NCBI GenBank assembly: GCA_032358165.1
Contig: JAALGY010000057.1
Coordinates: 496,001-560,000 of the forward strand
Reading direction: 5' to 3'
DNA length: 64,000 nucleotides
Source of the DNA: Diplosphaera chodatii
Lineage: Eukaryota; Chlorophyta; Trebouxiophyceae; Prasiolales; Stichococcaceae
The notes beneath the pieces were generated by a model. It worked only from the letters and a program-made list of their open reading frames with translations. It was not told the DNA's origin and ran no database searches. How positions within the stretch are numbered: position 1 is the first letter of the stretch; each line of letters starts with the position of its first letter. Position numbers and translations under genes: made by a program. Below, piece by piece: positions 37,830 through 48,697 of the stretch.

Positions 37830-39137
37830 TCATCCGGTTGTCAGCACCTGACACTTGCCGGCCTTTCCAGGCAGCTGGTGAGTTGATGGGGAGCCAGGAC
37901 ACCTGCATAGGCTCCAAGAATACAAAATTCAGTACCTAACGACCATGCATGCTGCCTTGCTTGCTTGAGTTTGCCAGATGTCAACGGCGTGAACACTGAA
38001 TATGCATGTTTCGACAGGTGCACAGGCTGGCAAAGTGGCTTGTACGAGGCTTCAGAGTTCGCACGCAAGGGAGCCACAGCAGTCTGCATACACGACAGAA
38101 TGAAGTTTGTGAGGCAAAGGCTTGACAGACCTCTGCTGTTACATCAATAGATAAATCGATAGGGCTGCTGCAGGCATCCGTGTGCTGTCAGAGGGTGCCT
38201 GGCAGCTTGCTGTGACATCTGTCTCCAGCAAGCGGCACATACCAAGTCTATCCTACACCTGCATGTGCTCACCACTGGAGCGGATGCAGCTGAAGCCTGT
38301 AAAGAAGCAAAAGACATTTTGGCACGTCACTTTCTGGCATCCCGCCGGTCATGCATGCCACAATAGGACGCGCCCATGCAGAGCTTATGCCTTCAGCATC
38401 TAACTGCTTGGCTTTGTCTGTTGCTGCGTACACTGAGCAAACAAAACACAATCAGAGCGCCTGCATGAAGTCTGATATGTGGTGCAGGATCGCACCATTG
38501 GGGAAGCAGCAGTCGAAGACGCCAGTGCCTGGTGGGCTGGCACCCACGCCGGTGTACTGGAAGTCACAGACTTGACCTGCGATGTGCACAGAGACCATGA
38601 AGGAGTGGGTGCACGAAGTAGATCGTGATGCCCTGACCCTGCAACGGTCAGGGCTAGCCGTCTGTCCCTGCTTGTGCGCTCAAGCAGGGACGTTGGCCTG
38701 GCTGCTGCTGATTGCCAAGGCAGGGTCAATATATATGTATTGTTGCTAGCTGCGCTCAGATGACCAACATGTACTTTCGGACACCTCGTCCACCGTAGCA
38801 TGTCACACGTGGGCACAGCTCTACTGTTGGTCAGCACATACCTGAGGTGCACTTGGCGCTGCTTGTGCACTGCTCGTTCAGCTGTGAGGGCATGGGTGGA
38901 TCGTCGTCAATAGTACCAAGCAGAATATGTTGCCTATGCGGTGCTGTGTGCCACACATGTACAACGTGCAAACGACAAAACATGTATATACACAGCCTGC
39001 GGTTCATATCAGGTCGACAGGCGAAAACAAAGTCTGCGCCTGAGACTCACAGCCTGTGCAGGACTCGTGGCAGACAGCAGCAGCGCCGCCGCCATCAGCA
39101 GCAGCACTGGAGCAGCGGTAGTATATAGCTTGGCCAT
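37830..39137 (-). CDS. Small secreted cysteine-rich protein, knottin-like
   Basis: Six exons join with matching phases to 107 residues: 39051-39137, 38842-38881, 38496-38576, 38273-38296, 38065-38083 and 37830-37902. Exon 1 is exactly a signal peptide, MAKLYTTAAP, a Leu/Met/Ala core, and cleavage after SPAQA. The mature 78 residues carry ten cysteines: LNEQC, SSAKC, SGQVC, VFDCC, GFSC, RSSDCC, SLAC and GKC. The second half (C-x5-CC-x4-C-x13-C) has the spacing of disulfide knots; the first half looks like a second small module. I see no homologue by name and do not assign a role; secreted or vacuolar protease inhibition, defence or a cell-wall role are all possible. Introns after G|GTGCGA and GC|GTGCGA use the GTGCG donors common here. 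If the last intron is not removed, the protein stops at 38051-38053 with nine cysteines, which favours the longer form. Confidence 0.6.
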
Positions 39138-40004
39138 GATGCCGATGATCACGACCTGCTCCAAGTTACAACGAAAGCAAGAAGTGAGTGTGAGTGGGAG
39201 GAACGGTGCGTGCTCTCCTGGGCCAGCCTCCTACATTATCATGACAGACCGATGACAGCATACACGATCATGGGACTCAACCTCCAACAATCCCGTGACA
39301 GGTATCCAGATGGCTTGCAACGTGGCACTACTCCAATGCAGATGTAGTAGTGTACCATACTGACGCGCTGGCTTGCTTCAAATCGCACGGTCGAGCTTGT
39401 GGGGCTGCAACGACGGCGTCAATGCGGTGTGGTGCCGCACATGGACTTGCTCGTTGTGTACGTTGTGGTGCCGGTCGCCCATGTAAAGAAGGGGCCAAAC
39501 GGAGAGGAATGACCCAGCCTTTCTGGTTGGAGACAGTTTGCTTTGCCGATCCTAGTTTGCAACACGCAGTTAGCCTGCGGTGTCCGTCTGCCAGGTGCAC
39601 TGCGTTCTGCATTGTTGCCCAACGTCTCATACTTTAAATCAGTCAGCCAGATTATCAACGCAATGGTTTATAGCGAGGCAGCACACCCCGAGAATGGGTT
39701 TCGCGTTACAACATCAAAGCACGCAGAGTCTTGGAGCTGACGGCAAGACCATCACGATGTGTATGTGGGCGAGCGGCTTCTCATTGCATCCACATTACTT
39801 TGGAAGCGCTGCAGCCTTGCTCAGGCATCGGCTGATCATGCAATCAGCAGCTGCACTTGCAGCACCTCGCGCTGAGGCCTTGCATCGGACAACACCCAGG
39901 ACCGCCCTGGGGTGAATCGCCCAGCCCAGCTCTAGCCAATTGCTGCCAGCCGCTGAGCTGCGTTATTGGCACGACATTGATCTGATCTGCAGTGGCAAGC
40001 CGTG
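39138..40004. promoter_or_regulatory. Divergent intergenic region of secreted protein and HisRS
   Basis: 867 bp between opposed starts. Open frames of about 100 codons on both strands (for example 39328-39637) have no recognisable content. Both promoters are expected here. Confidence 0.4.
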
Positions 40005-43000
40005 ATGGCGTCGCTCACAATCATCGGCGGCGCCGGCGGCACGTTCAGCGATGAGGATGTTGCTCGGTTGGCTCGTGGTGGTGGTGTCGTCCTGGACACA
40101 GCAGCGAGCGAGCGGCTGAAGAAGGACTCTCCGCCGAAGAACGCCGCCGTTGCCGCCGGCACTACCGATGTCACTGCCGACACCAACGGCGATGCAGCCA
40201 GAGCGTGGCTGACGGCTTCGCAGACCCGCGCTGTGCTGCTAGCACGGCTGCTGCCGCTTGTCAACGGCAGCAGCAAGACGCGGCTAGGGGTCGTCGAGCT
40301 CATGGCGCGCCTGCTGAGGCCGGAGGCAAGTGTCGATGAGTTTTTGCTGGCGGCAGAGGACGCCGACGTCATGCAGCAGCTGGCGGCAGAGCTGCCACAG
40401 CGAGGAGCATCCGCAGCCGGCGCCGACGGGCTGTCGGCGGCGGAACAGGCAGTGCTGGACAGCGGCGGCCTGACAGCGGACGAGCGCACGGCACTTGCAG
40501 CAGGGCAGCCAGTTGCCGCCGGCCTCGCAGCCGTTGCCATCGCAGACCTGCGGCTGCTGCTGACGGCCGCATCCGCAGTGGCAGCGCTCAGCGCCGAGGC
40601 CCTTCAGGCAGATGTAAGGAGGGTGTAGATGAAACCGCATTGTGGTCAGTATGCTTGTGCAAAGCTGCATGCACACATGCATGCAAGTGCCCATCCAACA
40701 CGCATGCTTCATGGGACGCAGACCTGTCCTGCTCATGCAGGTGAAAGCTCTAGAGCCGGAGGTGCAGGCGCTGGCCCCGTACAAGTCCAAGTTGGCTGCA
40801 GCCGAGCAGCTGCTGGCACTGCTGGCGGGCTCGAAGCAGATCAACCCTCGCAAGGGGCAGGCGTTCCCCAGCATCAACGCTGCGCCGCAGGTGCGGTCCC
40901 GCATCGTTGCTCTTTCGCCCTGATCAGCTCAGTCCGTCATGAGTGCTGTACTTCGCCGTCACCGGCTGCAAAGCGCCTACCCCAGTTGGCATGAAGCCAG
41001 CCTTCGAAGTACCAAAGTCTCTCTTCAGGTGCTGGGGAGGGTGGCAGACTCCATCGCGGCAGCTGCGGGACTGGTGAAAGCCGAGCTGAACTCAGCCATC
41101 CCGCCTCCAGCGGTGCTGCAGCGGCCACTCCTACCGCCGCCCTCGGACGAGCTGTCCCGCGCCTTGGCAGACGCCCTGGCAGCGGCAAACTCGCTCCGAC
41201 AGCAGAGCCAGCAGCGGCAGGAGTGCAGCAGCGCAGCGGGCGGTTTTGTGGTGTGCATGTGCTGTGCCAGATGTTTGCCGTCATGCGCCTAAGTCGATGC
41301 TGCAGCTCATGCAGCAGCCGGTTGTCCGGGCGTGCGACGGTTTTGCTGGTGGCAGCGAAGGTCCATTGCACATGTGGGCTGCTCACGTGCAGCACATGAT
41401 GCTGCGCAGAACATGAGAGCGGAATTCGAGCCGCGGCCCCTGAGTCCAGCGCTGTCGGGCACAGCCGTGGGCCTGGCGCTTGAGCTGTGGCAGCTGGTCG
41501 TGGAGCACCTGCCAGTCCAGCTGGCTGCAGAGGCGCTGGCTGCGGCGATCCTGCTGCGCCAACAAGAGGTTGATTGGCTCTGTTCACCCTGATCACATGT
41601 GCACCCGCGCTTTCAGCACCCACAAGGCCGTGTGGCTCCTGGCGTCGCTTAGTGATCGCAGGTATGCGGGGTGTGAAGCACTGAGTGCATGCATAGCTGG
41701 CACATGATGTCCAAGCCCCATGTGCACAGGGTGCAGCCCTGCAGCCGGTGGTAGACAGCCAGGCAGCCCCGAAGCGGAAGGGCAAGGGCCCTGTCGGCCC
41801 TGTGCTTGGCAGAGGCACAGCTGTGGTGAGGGCGATAATCGATGCTGCAGCCGCTGAGGGCGCTGCAGTGTCTGAGATTGCAGACAGGCAAGCTGATGTG
41901 ATGTGGTGGGTGGTGCAACATCTGGTTCTAGCACTCCAGCCTAGAGCAAGATAGTATGGGCTGCACTGGCGACCATTGTCGACTGCAGCACCTGGTCTGT
42001 TTGCTCCAGTGCCTTTGCTGATCTACAGATCGCACAGTGCAGGTTAGCAGCCCTGGACAGCCCATCAGCATCAGCTGCACAGCCGGGCGCCAATGGCGGC
42101 GCGCACGAGGCGTGGGTAGAGGCGCTGTCCCCAGTGACGGAGGCGCTGAACCCTGCAAAGCCGCAGCTGCAGCGCAACATTGATTCGCTGCGTGCCACGC
42201 TGGAGGCTAATCAGGCAAGGCCGGCACGTTGCATCACCATGAAGCATCTTATCGTCAACATCCCACCCCTGCTGGGCTGCAATGTGTGCGCATTCATCTC
42301 AGTTCCCAGCGAGCGCCCCAGCTGGGACCCAGCTCTTACGTTCAGATCCTAGCGCAGGTGCAACGGCGGCCCAAGATTCCAAAGGGCACCCGCGACCTGC
42401 TGCCGGACCAGATGGCGATCCGTGAGATGGCCTTCCGCACGTGCGCCTCTCTACCCTGCCTACCATGAATCCTAGACTGGAGCACCGATCCTGTGGCACC
42501 TGACCATGAAGGAGCACAGCACTCATCGAAGCCAATTGTATTTCCAGTGTGCTTGCAGATAGCACCCCAGCACACAAACAACTTCAATCGTTGCATGCAC
42601 GCATGCATCACTCAGCGTCACTGAAACTGCAGTCACGAACATTGCATGCATGCGTGCGCACAGCATCACGGGCGTGTTCCAGCGCCATGGCGCGGTGGCC
42701 ATCGACACGCCGGTGTTCGAGCTGCGGGAAACGCTGATGGGCAAGTACGGCGAGGACTCCAAGCTGATCTACGATCTGGCGGACCAGGGCGGCGAGATCC
42801 TCAGCCTGCGGTGCGCTCCAGAGTTGTTAGATTCACACTTGCCCGTCGTGAGGCAGACCCCTGCCGTGCCGCAATGCTGCTGTTGCACATTGGTCATTGA
42901 TGCCGCACGCTTTGCTGCACCGCTGCCGGCACCATCTGAGAAATTAGCGTGTCGGCTCCTGCTAATGTAAGCTGGATACAACTGCAGGCTGTCATCGCAT

Positions 43001-46000
43001 ATCATGCGTGCCTGACTCTGCAGGTATGACCTCACGGTGCCATTCGCTCGCTACATCGCGCTCAATGGCATCACAAACATCAAGCGGTACCACATTGCAA
43101 AGGTGAACCGTGGCACCCTCCATTTAGCTGGTGCACTCGCCATGCACACCTCAGTTAGCATCAGCGTGTCAGCATCCTAAGTCTCTGGCGTCAGCACCTG
43201 CTGACCTCACTCCATGCGCTGGCAGGTGTATCGACGGGACCAGCCGCAGATGAACCGCGGCCGCTTCCGGGAGTTCTACCAGTGCGACCTGGACATCGCA
43301 GGCGCCTACTCCACCATGGTCCCTGACGCTGAGATTCTCAAGGTCAGCAATGTAACCATTCTATCTGAAGCACATATCCCAAATGTGAAGAACCCCTACG
43401 ATTGCATGTATTGTTGATGCTGGCTGGCGCTGACGAAGAAGGCGTGTAGAACAAATTGCTTGAAGCTAACTGCCTGATGTGCTGGCTCAAGAGGCGGCAG
43501 CAATCCGCAGCGGGTGTGGCTGATGTGGTGACGGTGTTGGGTCAAGACCAGTGGCTCACAGCCTGGACCCTCCTGCTGCAGGTGCTGGTGGAGGTGCTGC
43601 AGGGGCTGCAGCTGGCCGACGAGAGCGCGCCATACGGCGGCTTCGTGGTGAAGCTCAACCACCGGCGGATACTGGATGCCATGCTCGCAGTCGCCGGCGT
43701 GCCGCCGCAAAAGTTCAGGCAAGGCACCGGGGGACTATGCTGAACTGCCTACCATGAGAGCCCTCAGCTTTGCTCGATTTCTTTCTGGGGCGATATCGCT
43801 GCTGCTGCAGAATATCAGTGGGTGTACAGTGCTACTTGAGGTGCTGACCTTAGCACCTGCGTCGCCGTCAGCAGAGTGCTGCCAATCCTGTTGCATGCTG
43901 CTCCCTCACAGCAGCTGCTGCCCGCATGCGGTCCTGGTCCAATCAGCACGACAGACCGATGCACCCCTTCAGTGCCCTCATCGCTTTGATGCCGCCTGCT
44001 ACAGGGCTATCTGCTCCGCCATCGACAAGTTGGACAAAGCGGAGTGGGCGGAGGTCCGGCAGGAGATGGTGGAGGACAAGGGGTGCGCGACCCTGAACCC
44101 TGCCTGCATGCATCCCCTAGCTCAGCCTAGCTGCCTAGCCGCAACACAGTGGCATGTAGTCATCCATCTGCTGAGCTGCGTCACGTGCGTGTCAAAGAGC
44201 ATGCCAGAGACCCAGGTGAGCTCAGGGTTGCCCCTATATCGCACGTCAGTCAACCTGCCGGACTCGCATGGACAGAAGCAAGCTGAACTGCGCACCATCA
44301 GCGGCTGCGACTGCAGTTGTAGCCCCTAAGGATGATGTGCGCGTCACATGCAGGCTGCCTGGCGCCGTCGCAGACAGCATCTGGTCGATGATCGAGATGT
44401 GCGATGTGCGGAACGCCGACGGCGCGTACAGGCGGCAGGACCCCTGGCAGCTGTTGGAGAAGCTGCAGGCGCCCGGGTCCCCGCTGGCTGACCAGCCAGA
44501 CTCTAAGGTGGGTCCAGCATGACCAGAGCTCCGACGACCTGCTTCCACGCACAAAGTCCTCCTGTCACACCGACAGACATCTGGTGGCGCAAGGGGCAGA
44601 AAGCCTGGCAGCTTCTAGCAGGCTGTGCATGCCTGGCAGCTCACACAAGGCCAGCTACATGAGCTCGAGCAGCAAAGCAATAAGCGTGCATGCATCCTGC
44701 TTGCAACAGTCTTTCCGTCGACATGTTCTGTCACATACCCCTGCAGGCGGCCCTGGAGGAGATGCGGCTGCTGTTCGGCTTCCTGGAGGCGATGGGCGCC
44801 CTGCAGCACTTCAGTTTCGACCTGAGCCTGGCGCGCGGGCTGGACTACTACACTGGCGTCATCTACGAGGCCATCCTGACGGACCCCTCCGCAGGCGTTG
44901 GCTCCATTGCCGGCGGCGGCAGGTGTGTTCAGGGACACTGCACATTGTCCATGGACACTTTTCTGTTGCCATCTTCGACGTGCACAGTCCGCAACAAGCA
45001 CAGCTGCACCCAGCCTGGTCTGTAACTCAATGTAGGTCGACCACTCGGCATATGCATCTGGTCCAATGCACACTCCGGAACCAAAGTGGGGTGGCATGCA
45101 GGTACGACAAGCTGGTGGGCATGTTCAGCGGGAAGGACGTGCCCGCGGTCGGCTGCTCCATCGGCATCGAGCGCGTGTTCTCGGTGCTGGAGGCGCGCAA
45201 ACGGGCGGAAGCCCGCGCCGCCAACAACGGCTCTATCCGCTCCACCCACACGCAGGTGAGGGATAGACATCCAGTGGCGGCGGCATGCCACACGTGATCT
45301 GATTGGCGGTCGAGTGCATGTGGGTGGACTGCAACTGTCTCACACAGCACACGAGGTGTCGTGCACCTCGTCTGTCTCATGCACCCTCTATCTGTCTGCT
45401 TCTTGATCTCAGGAAGATGGGTTTCATCCATTGTCGTTGTTGCAGGTGTTGGTGGCCAGCATCGGCAGCGGCATGCAGGCTAAGCGCATGGAGCTCGCTT
45501 CGCGGCTGTGGGAGGCGGGCATTGCGGTGCGCTGCTGCAGCTGCCCCAATGTCTAGGCACAGCTGCCTGTTACAGGGCGTCTCAGAATGCTATGCATGCG
45601 ACCAGCATGCACCCTAATCAAGGCAGCTTGCACTCGACGGTTGCCATCAGCTGTGGTCTTACAGAGGTGAAGAGCACTGCGACAGGCCATTTGCGTGTGT
45701 CTATGCACCTTGTGATGCAGAGCAGGGCACGGGCTTTGCAGCCAGTGAGGGGATGTGTGCGCCTGCAGGCGGAGTTCGGCTTCAAGCCCAACCCCAAGAT
45801 GCAGGAGACGCTGGCGACGGCGCTCAACAGCGGCATTCCCTTCATCGTGCTGTTCGGCAGCACGGTGAGCTGTCCAGTCGGCTGTGGAACCCTTGACATA
45901 TCTGGACAGGAAGTTTTCAAAATCGCTGTTGACTGCGCCGCTGCTGTTGCAGATCAACCTTCGGCTGGGGTTCCGTTCCCTGCGCTGTGGCTTTCACGTG

Positions 46001-46265
46001 ATGCAGAATATTGCCGCATGCCCATCTGTAAAGGAGCAGCGCTGTGAGCCGACATGACCTATTGCACATACAGGAGCTGGAGGCCGGAGTGGTCAAGGTG
46101 AAGGACCTGGCAGCCAACACGCAGGACGATGTGCCGGTGGCGGAGCTGGCGGCTGACCTCAAGCGGCGCATTGCCGCCAAGGGGGAGTACACCATCATCG
46201 CGGCAGGGGCGGCAGCACAGCCGGCAGCAGCTGCGCCGCCGGAGCAGCAGGCAGCGGCAGCTTGA
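40005..46265 (+). CDS. HARS: Cytosolic histidyl-tRNA synthetase with long N-terminal extension
   Basis: About 17 exons. The class II core is unmistakable: [60 protein letters not shown] with RYHIAKVYRRDQP (motif 2), [20 protein letters not shown], the histidine-specific [15 protein letters not shown], and motif 3 [15 protein letters not shown]. The C-terminal anticodon-binding domain reads [40 protein letters not shown] and [20 protein letters not shown], with an Ala-rich tail. Before the core, exons from 40005 to about 42214 encode several hundred residues: [100 protein letters not shown] and [20 protein letters not shown]. They are Ala/Leu-rich and helical. Plant cytosolic HisRS also has an N-terminal extension, so this one is probably ancestral. 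ATG at 40005 has no organelle signal. Confidence 0.95.
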
Positions 46266-46652
46266 CTATCTAGACAGCCAGACGCTGGGTGGAACATCAT
46301 TGTGCCGTCTGTTGGGCTAGGTCAGGCGGTGCACAGCGTACTTTGCACACGATCTGACGTACCCAATGCCATCTAGAACACTTGCAGTAGACCGCCAGGG
46401 AAAGGTGTGACCCGCATTGTTCAACAGAACACACTATGCCTTATTGTAGAGAAGGACCCTCCTCCTGTCTGCCCTCTTGTCCCCTGTAGTTCAGGATCAG
46501 AACGTCTACTCGGTTCTTAAGCGGTTGTCGGTGTGCACGTGCCATTCGCTTGCAAGGCCAACTCTGCTGCAGCCGCGAGGGTGTGGCGGTCTCGCAGTGG
46601 CAGCTGCCAGCTCCCTGTGACTCTCCATCGAGCCTGTCGCATCACACATCCT
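46266..46652. other. Convergent intergenic region
   Basis: 387 bp between the HisRS stop and the 3' end of the next minus-strand gene. No gene is supported; it is presumed to be 3' UTRs. Confidence 0.4.
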
Positions 46653-48022
46653 TCAGCAGTCAGCAGACTGCGCTGGCCACGTCATGGCTAACATGCATTG
46701 CACATGTAGGACGAGAAAGAGTTGGTGGCAGCACACCCATAAGATCTCTGCTATTGGCGGAGAGACGGCAGGTGCTGCCACAGGCTCCGGCTGCAAAGCT
46801 GGTAGCGTCAGGTCTGGCGGGAGCGCAGGGCACATGAGCTTCCGATGGTGCATCTCCTGCAGCGAGCGTACAAGATTGTCATCACTGGTAGTGCGACCAC
46901 TGGAAGTGCACCCTTGGTGGCCATTGGTTATGGCATCAGGCGTGGCTACAGAGCTGCAGATGGCCATCACAAGGAGGTCCCCTTGTCGCGGGCTGCTGAA
47001 GCACCTTGCAGTCGGACAGGTCAAGCTGCTGCAGTTGTGACCCAGCAACCAGCAGCAGCGATGACAGCGCCGGGCAGCCCTTTAGGTCGATGCTGCGCAG
47101 GCTGGGACACGACACGATGACCTGCACGATAGCTGATAGAACCTAAGTCTGCCGAAACAGCTGCAACTGTGGACGCAAGCACGTTGGATGATGCCAGTCA
47201 CGTCCACGGATGATGCCAGTCATCTGCAGAACCCAAAACCCAATGCACCTTCGCCAGCGCTGGGCAGCCCTGCAGATGAAGCGCCTGCAGCATGGTGCTC
47301 TGCACAAACACGTACTGCAGAGTGCTGCTGCTGCTCACGTCCAGCTGCAAGAGCTGCGGCGCAGCGCCCTCCGGCAGTACAATGCGCCTGAGGATGCCCG
47401 ATCCCAGCAGCCGCACGGTCTTCAATAGGGTCTGTGTGAAGGTTGTGGCGACAGAAAGAGGTCAAGATTGACCGGTCTTTGAAGGCAAGCTGCGGATAGC
47501 ACTCATGCCGCTGAGAGCCACGATGCGTACCGGCGGTGCAAGGCTGAAGAGCTCCTGCACAAAGGCGTCCGTCATGGCGCTGCAGTCGGCAGCGGACAGC
47601 TCATTGCACGTGCGCAGGATGCGGTTCCTCAGTGCGCTGGAAGCCGCGCCTGCCGCTGGGTCTGTTGTTGCACAAGCAACATGTCAGACGGAAGGCAGGA
47701 TGATTCGCCTCTGTGCATGTGCGAATGCACGCTGCTGATGCAAATCAGGCACGTCAGATCTCCGCCAGCTGCAAGTACAGGTGTACCTGGCAGCAAGCCG
47801 ATGTCTGTGTTCCACACGTGAGACAGCAACGCCTGCAGCAGCAGGCTGAATATGGTTAGGAAACTGGCAAATTCCTAGATTCCACAACACGAACGGAAAA
47901 TGCGGTGTCACCGCATCCCAGGCTGGGTCAGACGGAGCGGCTTCCGAAGCCTTCCTTGCATCCTTGCCGCCTGCCTTTGCTGCCGACGGCTTCCTGCTGG
48001 CGCTTGCTGCCTTCGCAGGCAT
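46653..48022 (-). CDS. Leucine-rich-repeat protein, RAD7/F-box-like architecture
   Basis: About six exons with consistent phases. ATG at 48022 gives MPAKAASASRKPSAAKAGGK, a basic N-terminus ending DPAWDA. Next are ALLSHVWNTDIGLLPD and SSALRNRILRTCNELSAADC with AFVQELFSLAPPVRIVALSG. The repeats are TLLKTVRLLGSGILRRIVLP, PQLLQLDVSSSSTLQYVFVQ, MLQALHLQGCPALAK, CPSLRSIDLKGCPALSSLLL and SQLQQLDLSDCK. The repeat type (LxxLDLxxCxxL) is that of F-box/LRR and RAD7-like proteins, which recognise targets for ubiquitin ligases. I do not see a clear F-box, although ALLSHVWNTDIGLLP could be a degenerate start. The last exon (EMHHRKLMCPALPP onward) and the stop at 46653 are the least certain part. Confidence 0.6.
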
Positions 48023-48697
48023 GCTCGCAGCGCTTGGTCGAGGTACCCAATATATGCAGAGTTCTTGCACGTGGAGCCCGCTGACATTCCGAACTACTCA
48101 TATCCCTCGCCAAAACATCTTCCACGGTGCTGAACGTCTGGTGACAGCCGGTGCACCTGCTGTCGGGCAGTCCGAGCTCCAGCGGGACTGTGCCCAGTAG
48201 TAAGGTCGAGTCCCCTCAGCTTCTGTGACGACTTCACAAAGAGCATTGGAGACAGACCTGGATGATGGGCTAGCCATGCTGCAGCAGCGGGCCAGCATTG
48301 CTGCACTGCAGCTTGCCGGCGGTTGCAACTATCGTGTTAATCAAAGCTTGCGGAGAGCGTCGCTTCCTTTAATCCCACGGGGTTGGTGCCTCGTCGACAC
48401 CCTTGGAATGCCCTCAGCACAGCTTGCCCCAAGCCGATTGTGCACCGCGGCATCAGCCTGTAGAGTGGTGCCGGTGTTGTGGTTGCTGTCGTTTGCAAAC
48501 GCAGCAGTGTCAAGCAGGTCGTCTGGGAGTGGCTCTTGGAATACTCATAGGCAGCTTTGGTCTGTCCAGGGTAGCCAGTGGGTCCCTGTCGAGAACACGC
48601 CTCTTTCGGCACAGGTCTGAGATGGTGGAGCGCTAGGGAGCAGCAGTGCTGCGCATGCAGGATGCTGCCAGATTGCAGCAGGCCGCATGCGGCGGCG
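48023..48697. promoter_or_regulatory. Divergent intergenic region of LRR and Nudix genes
   Basis: 675 bp between opposed starts. Minus-strand frames here contain an LRR-like fragment (SSQKLRGLDLTT, about 48200-48240). The LRR gene may therefore have an additional upstream exon, and this may not all be intergenic. Confidence 0.35.
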
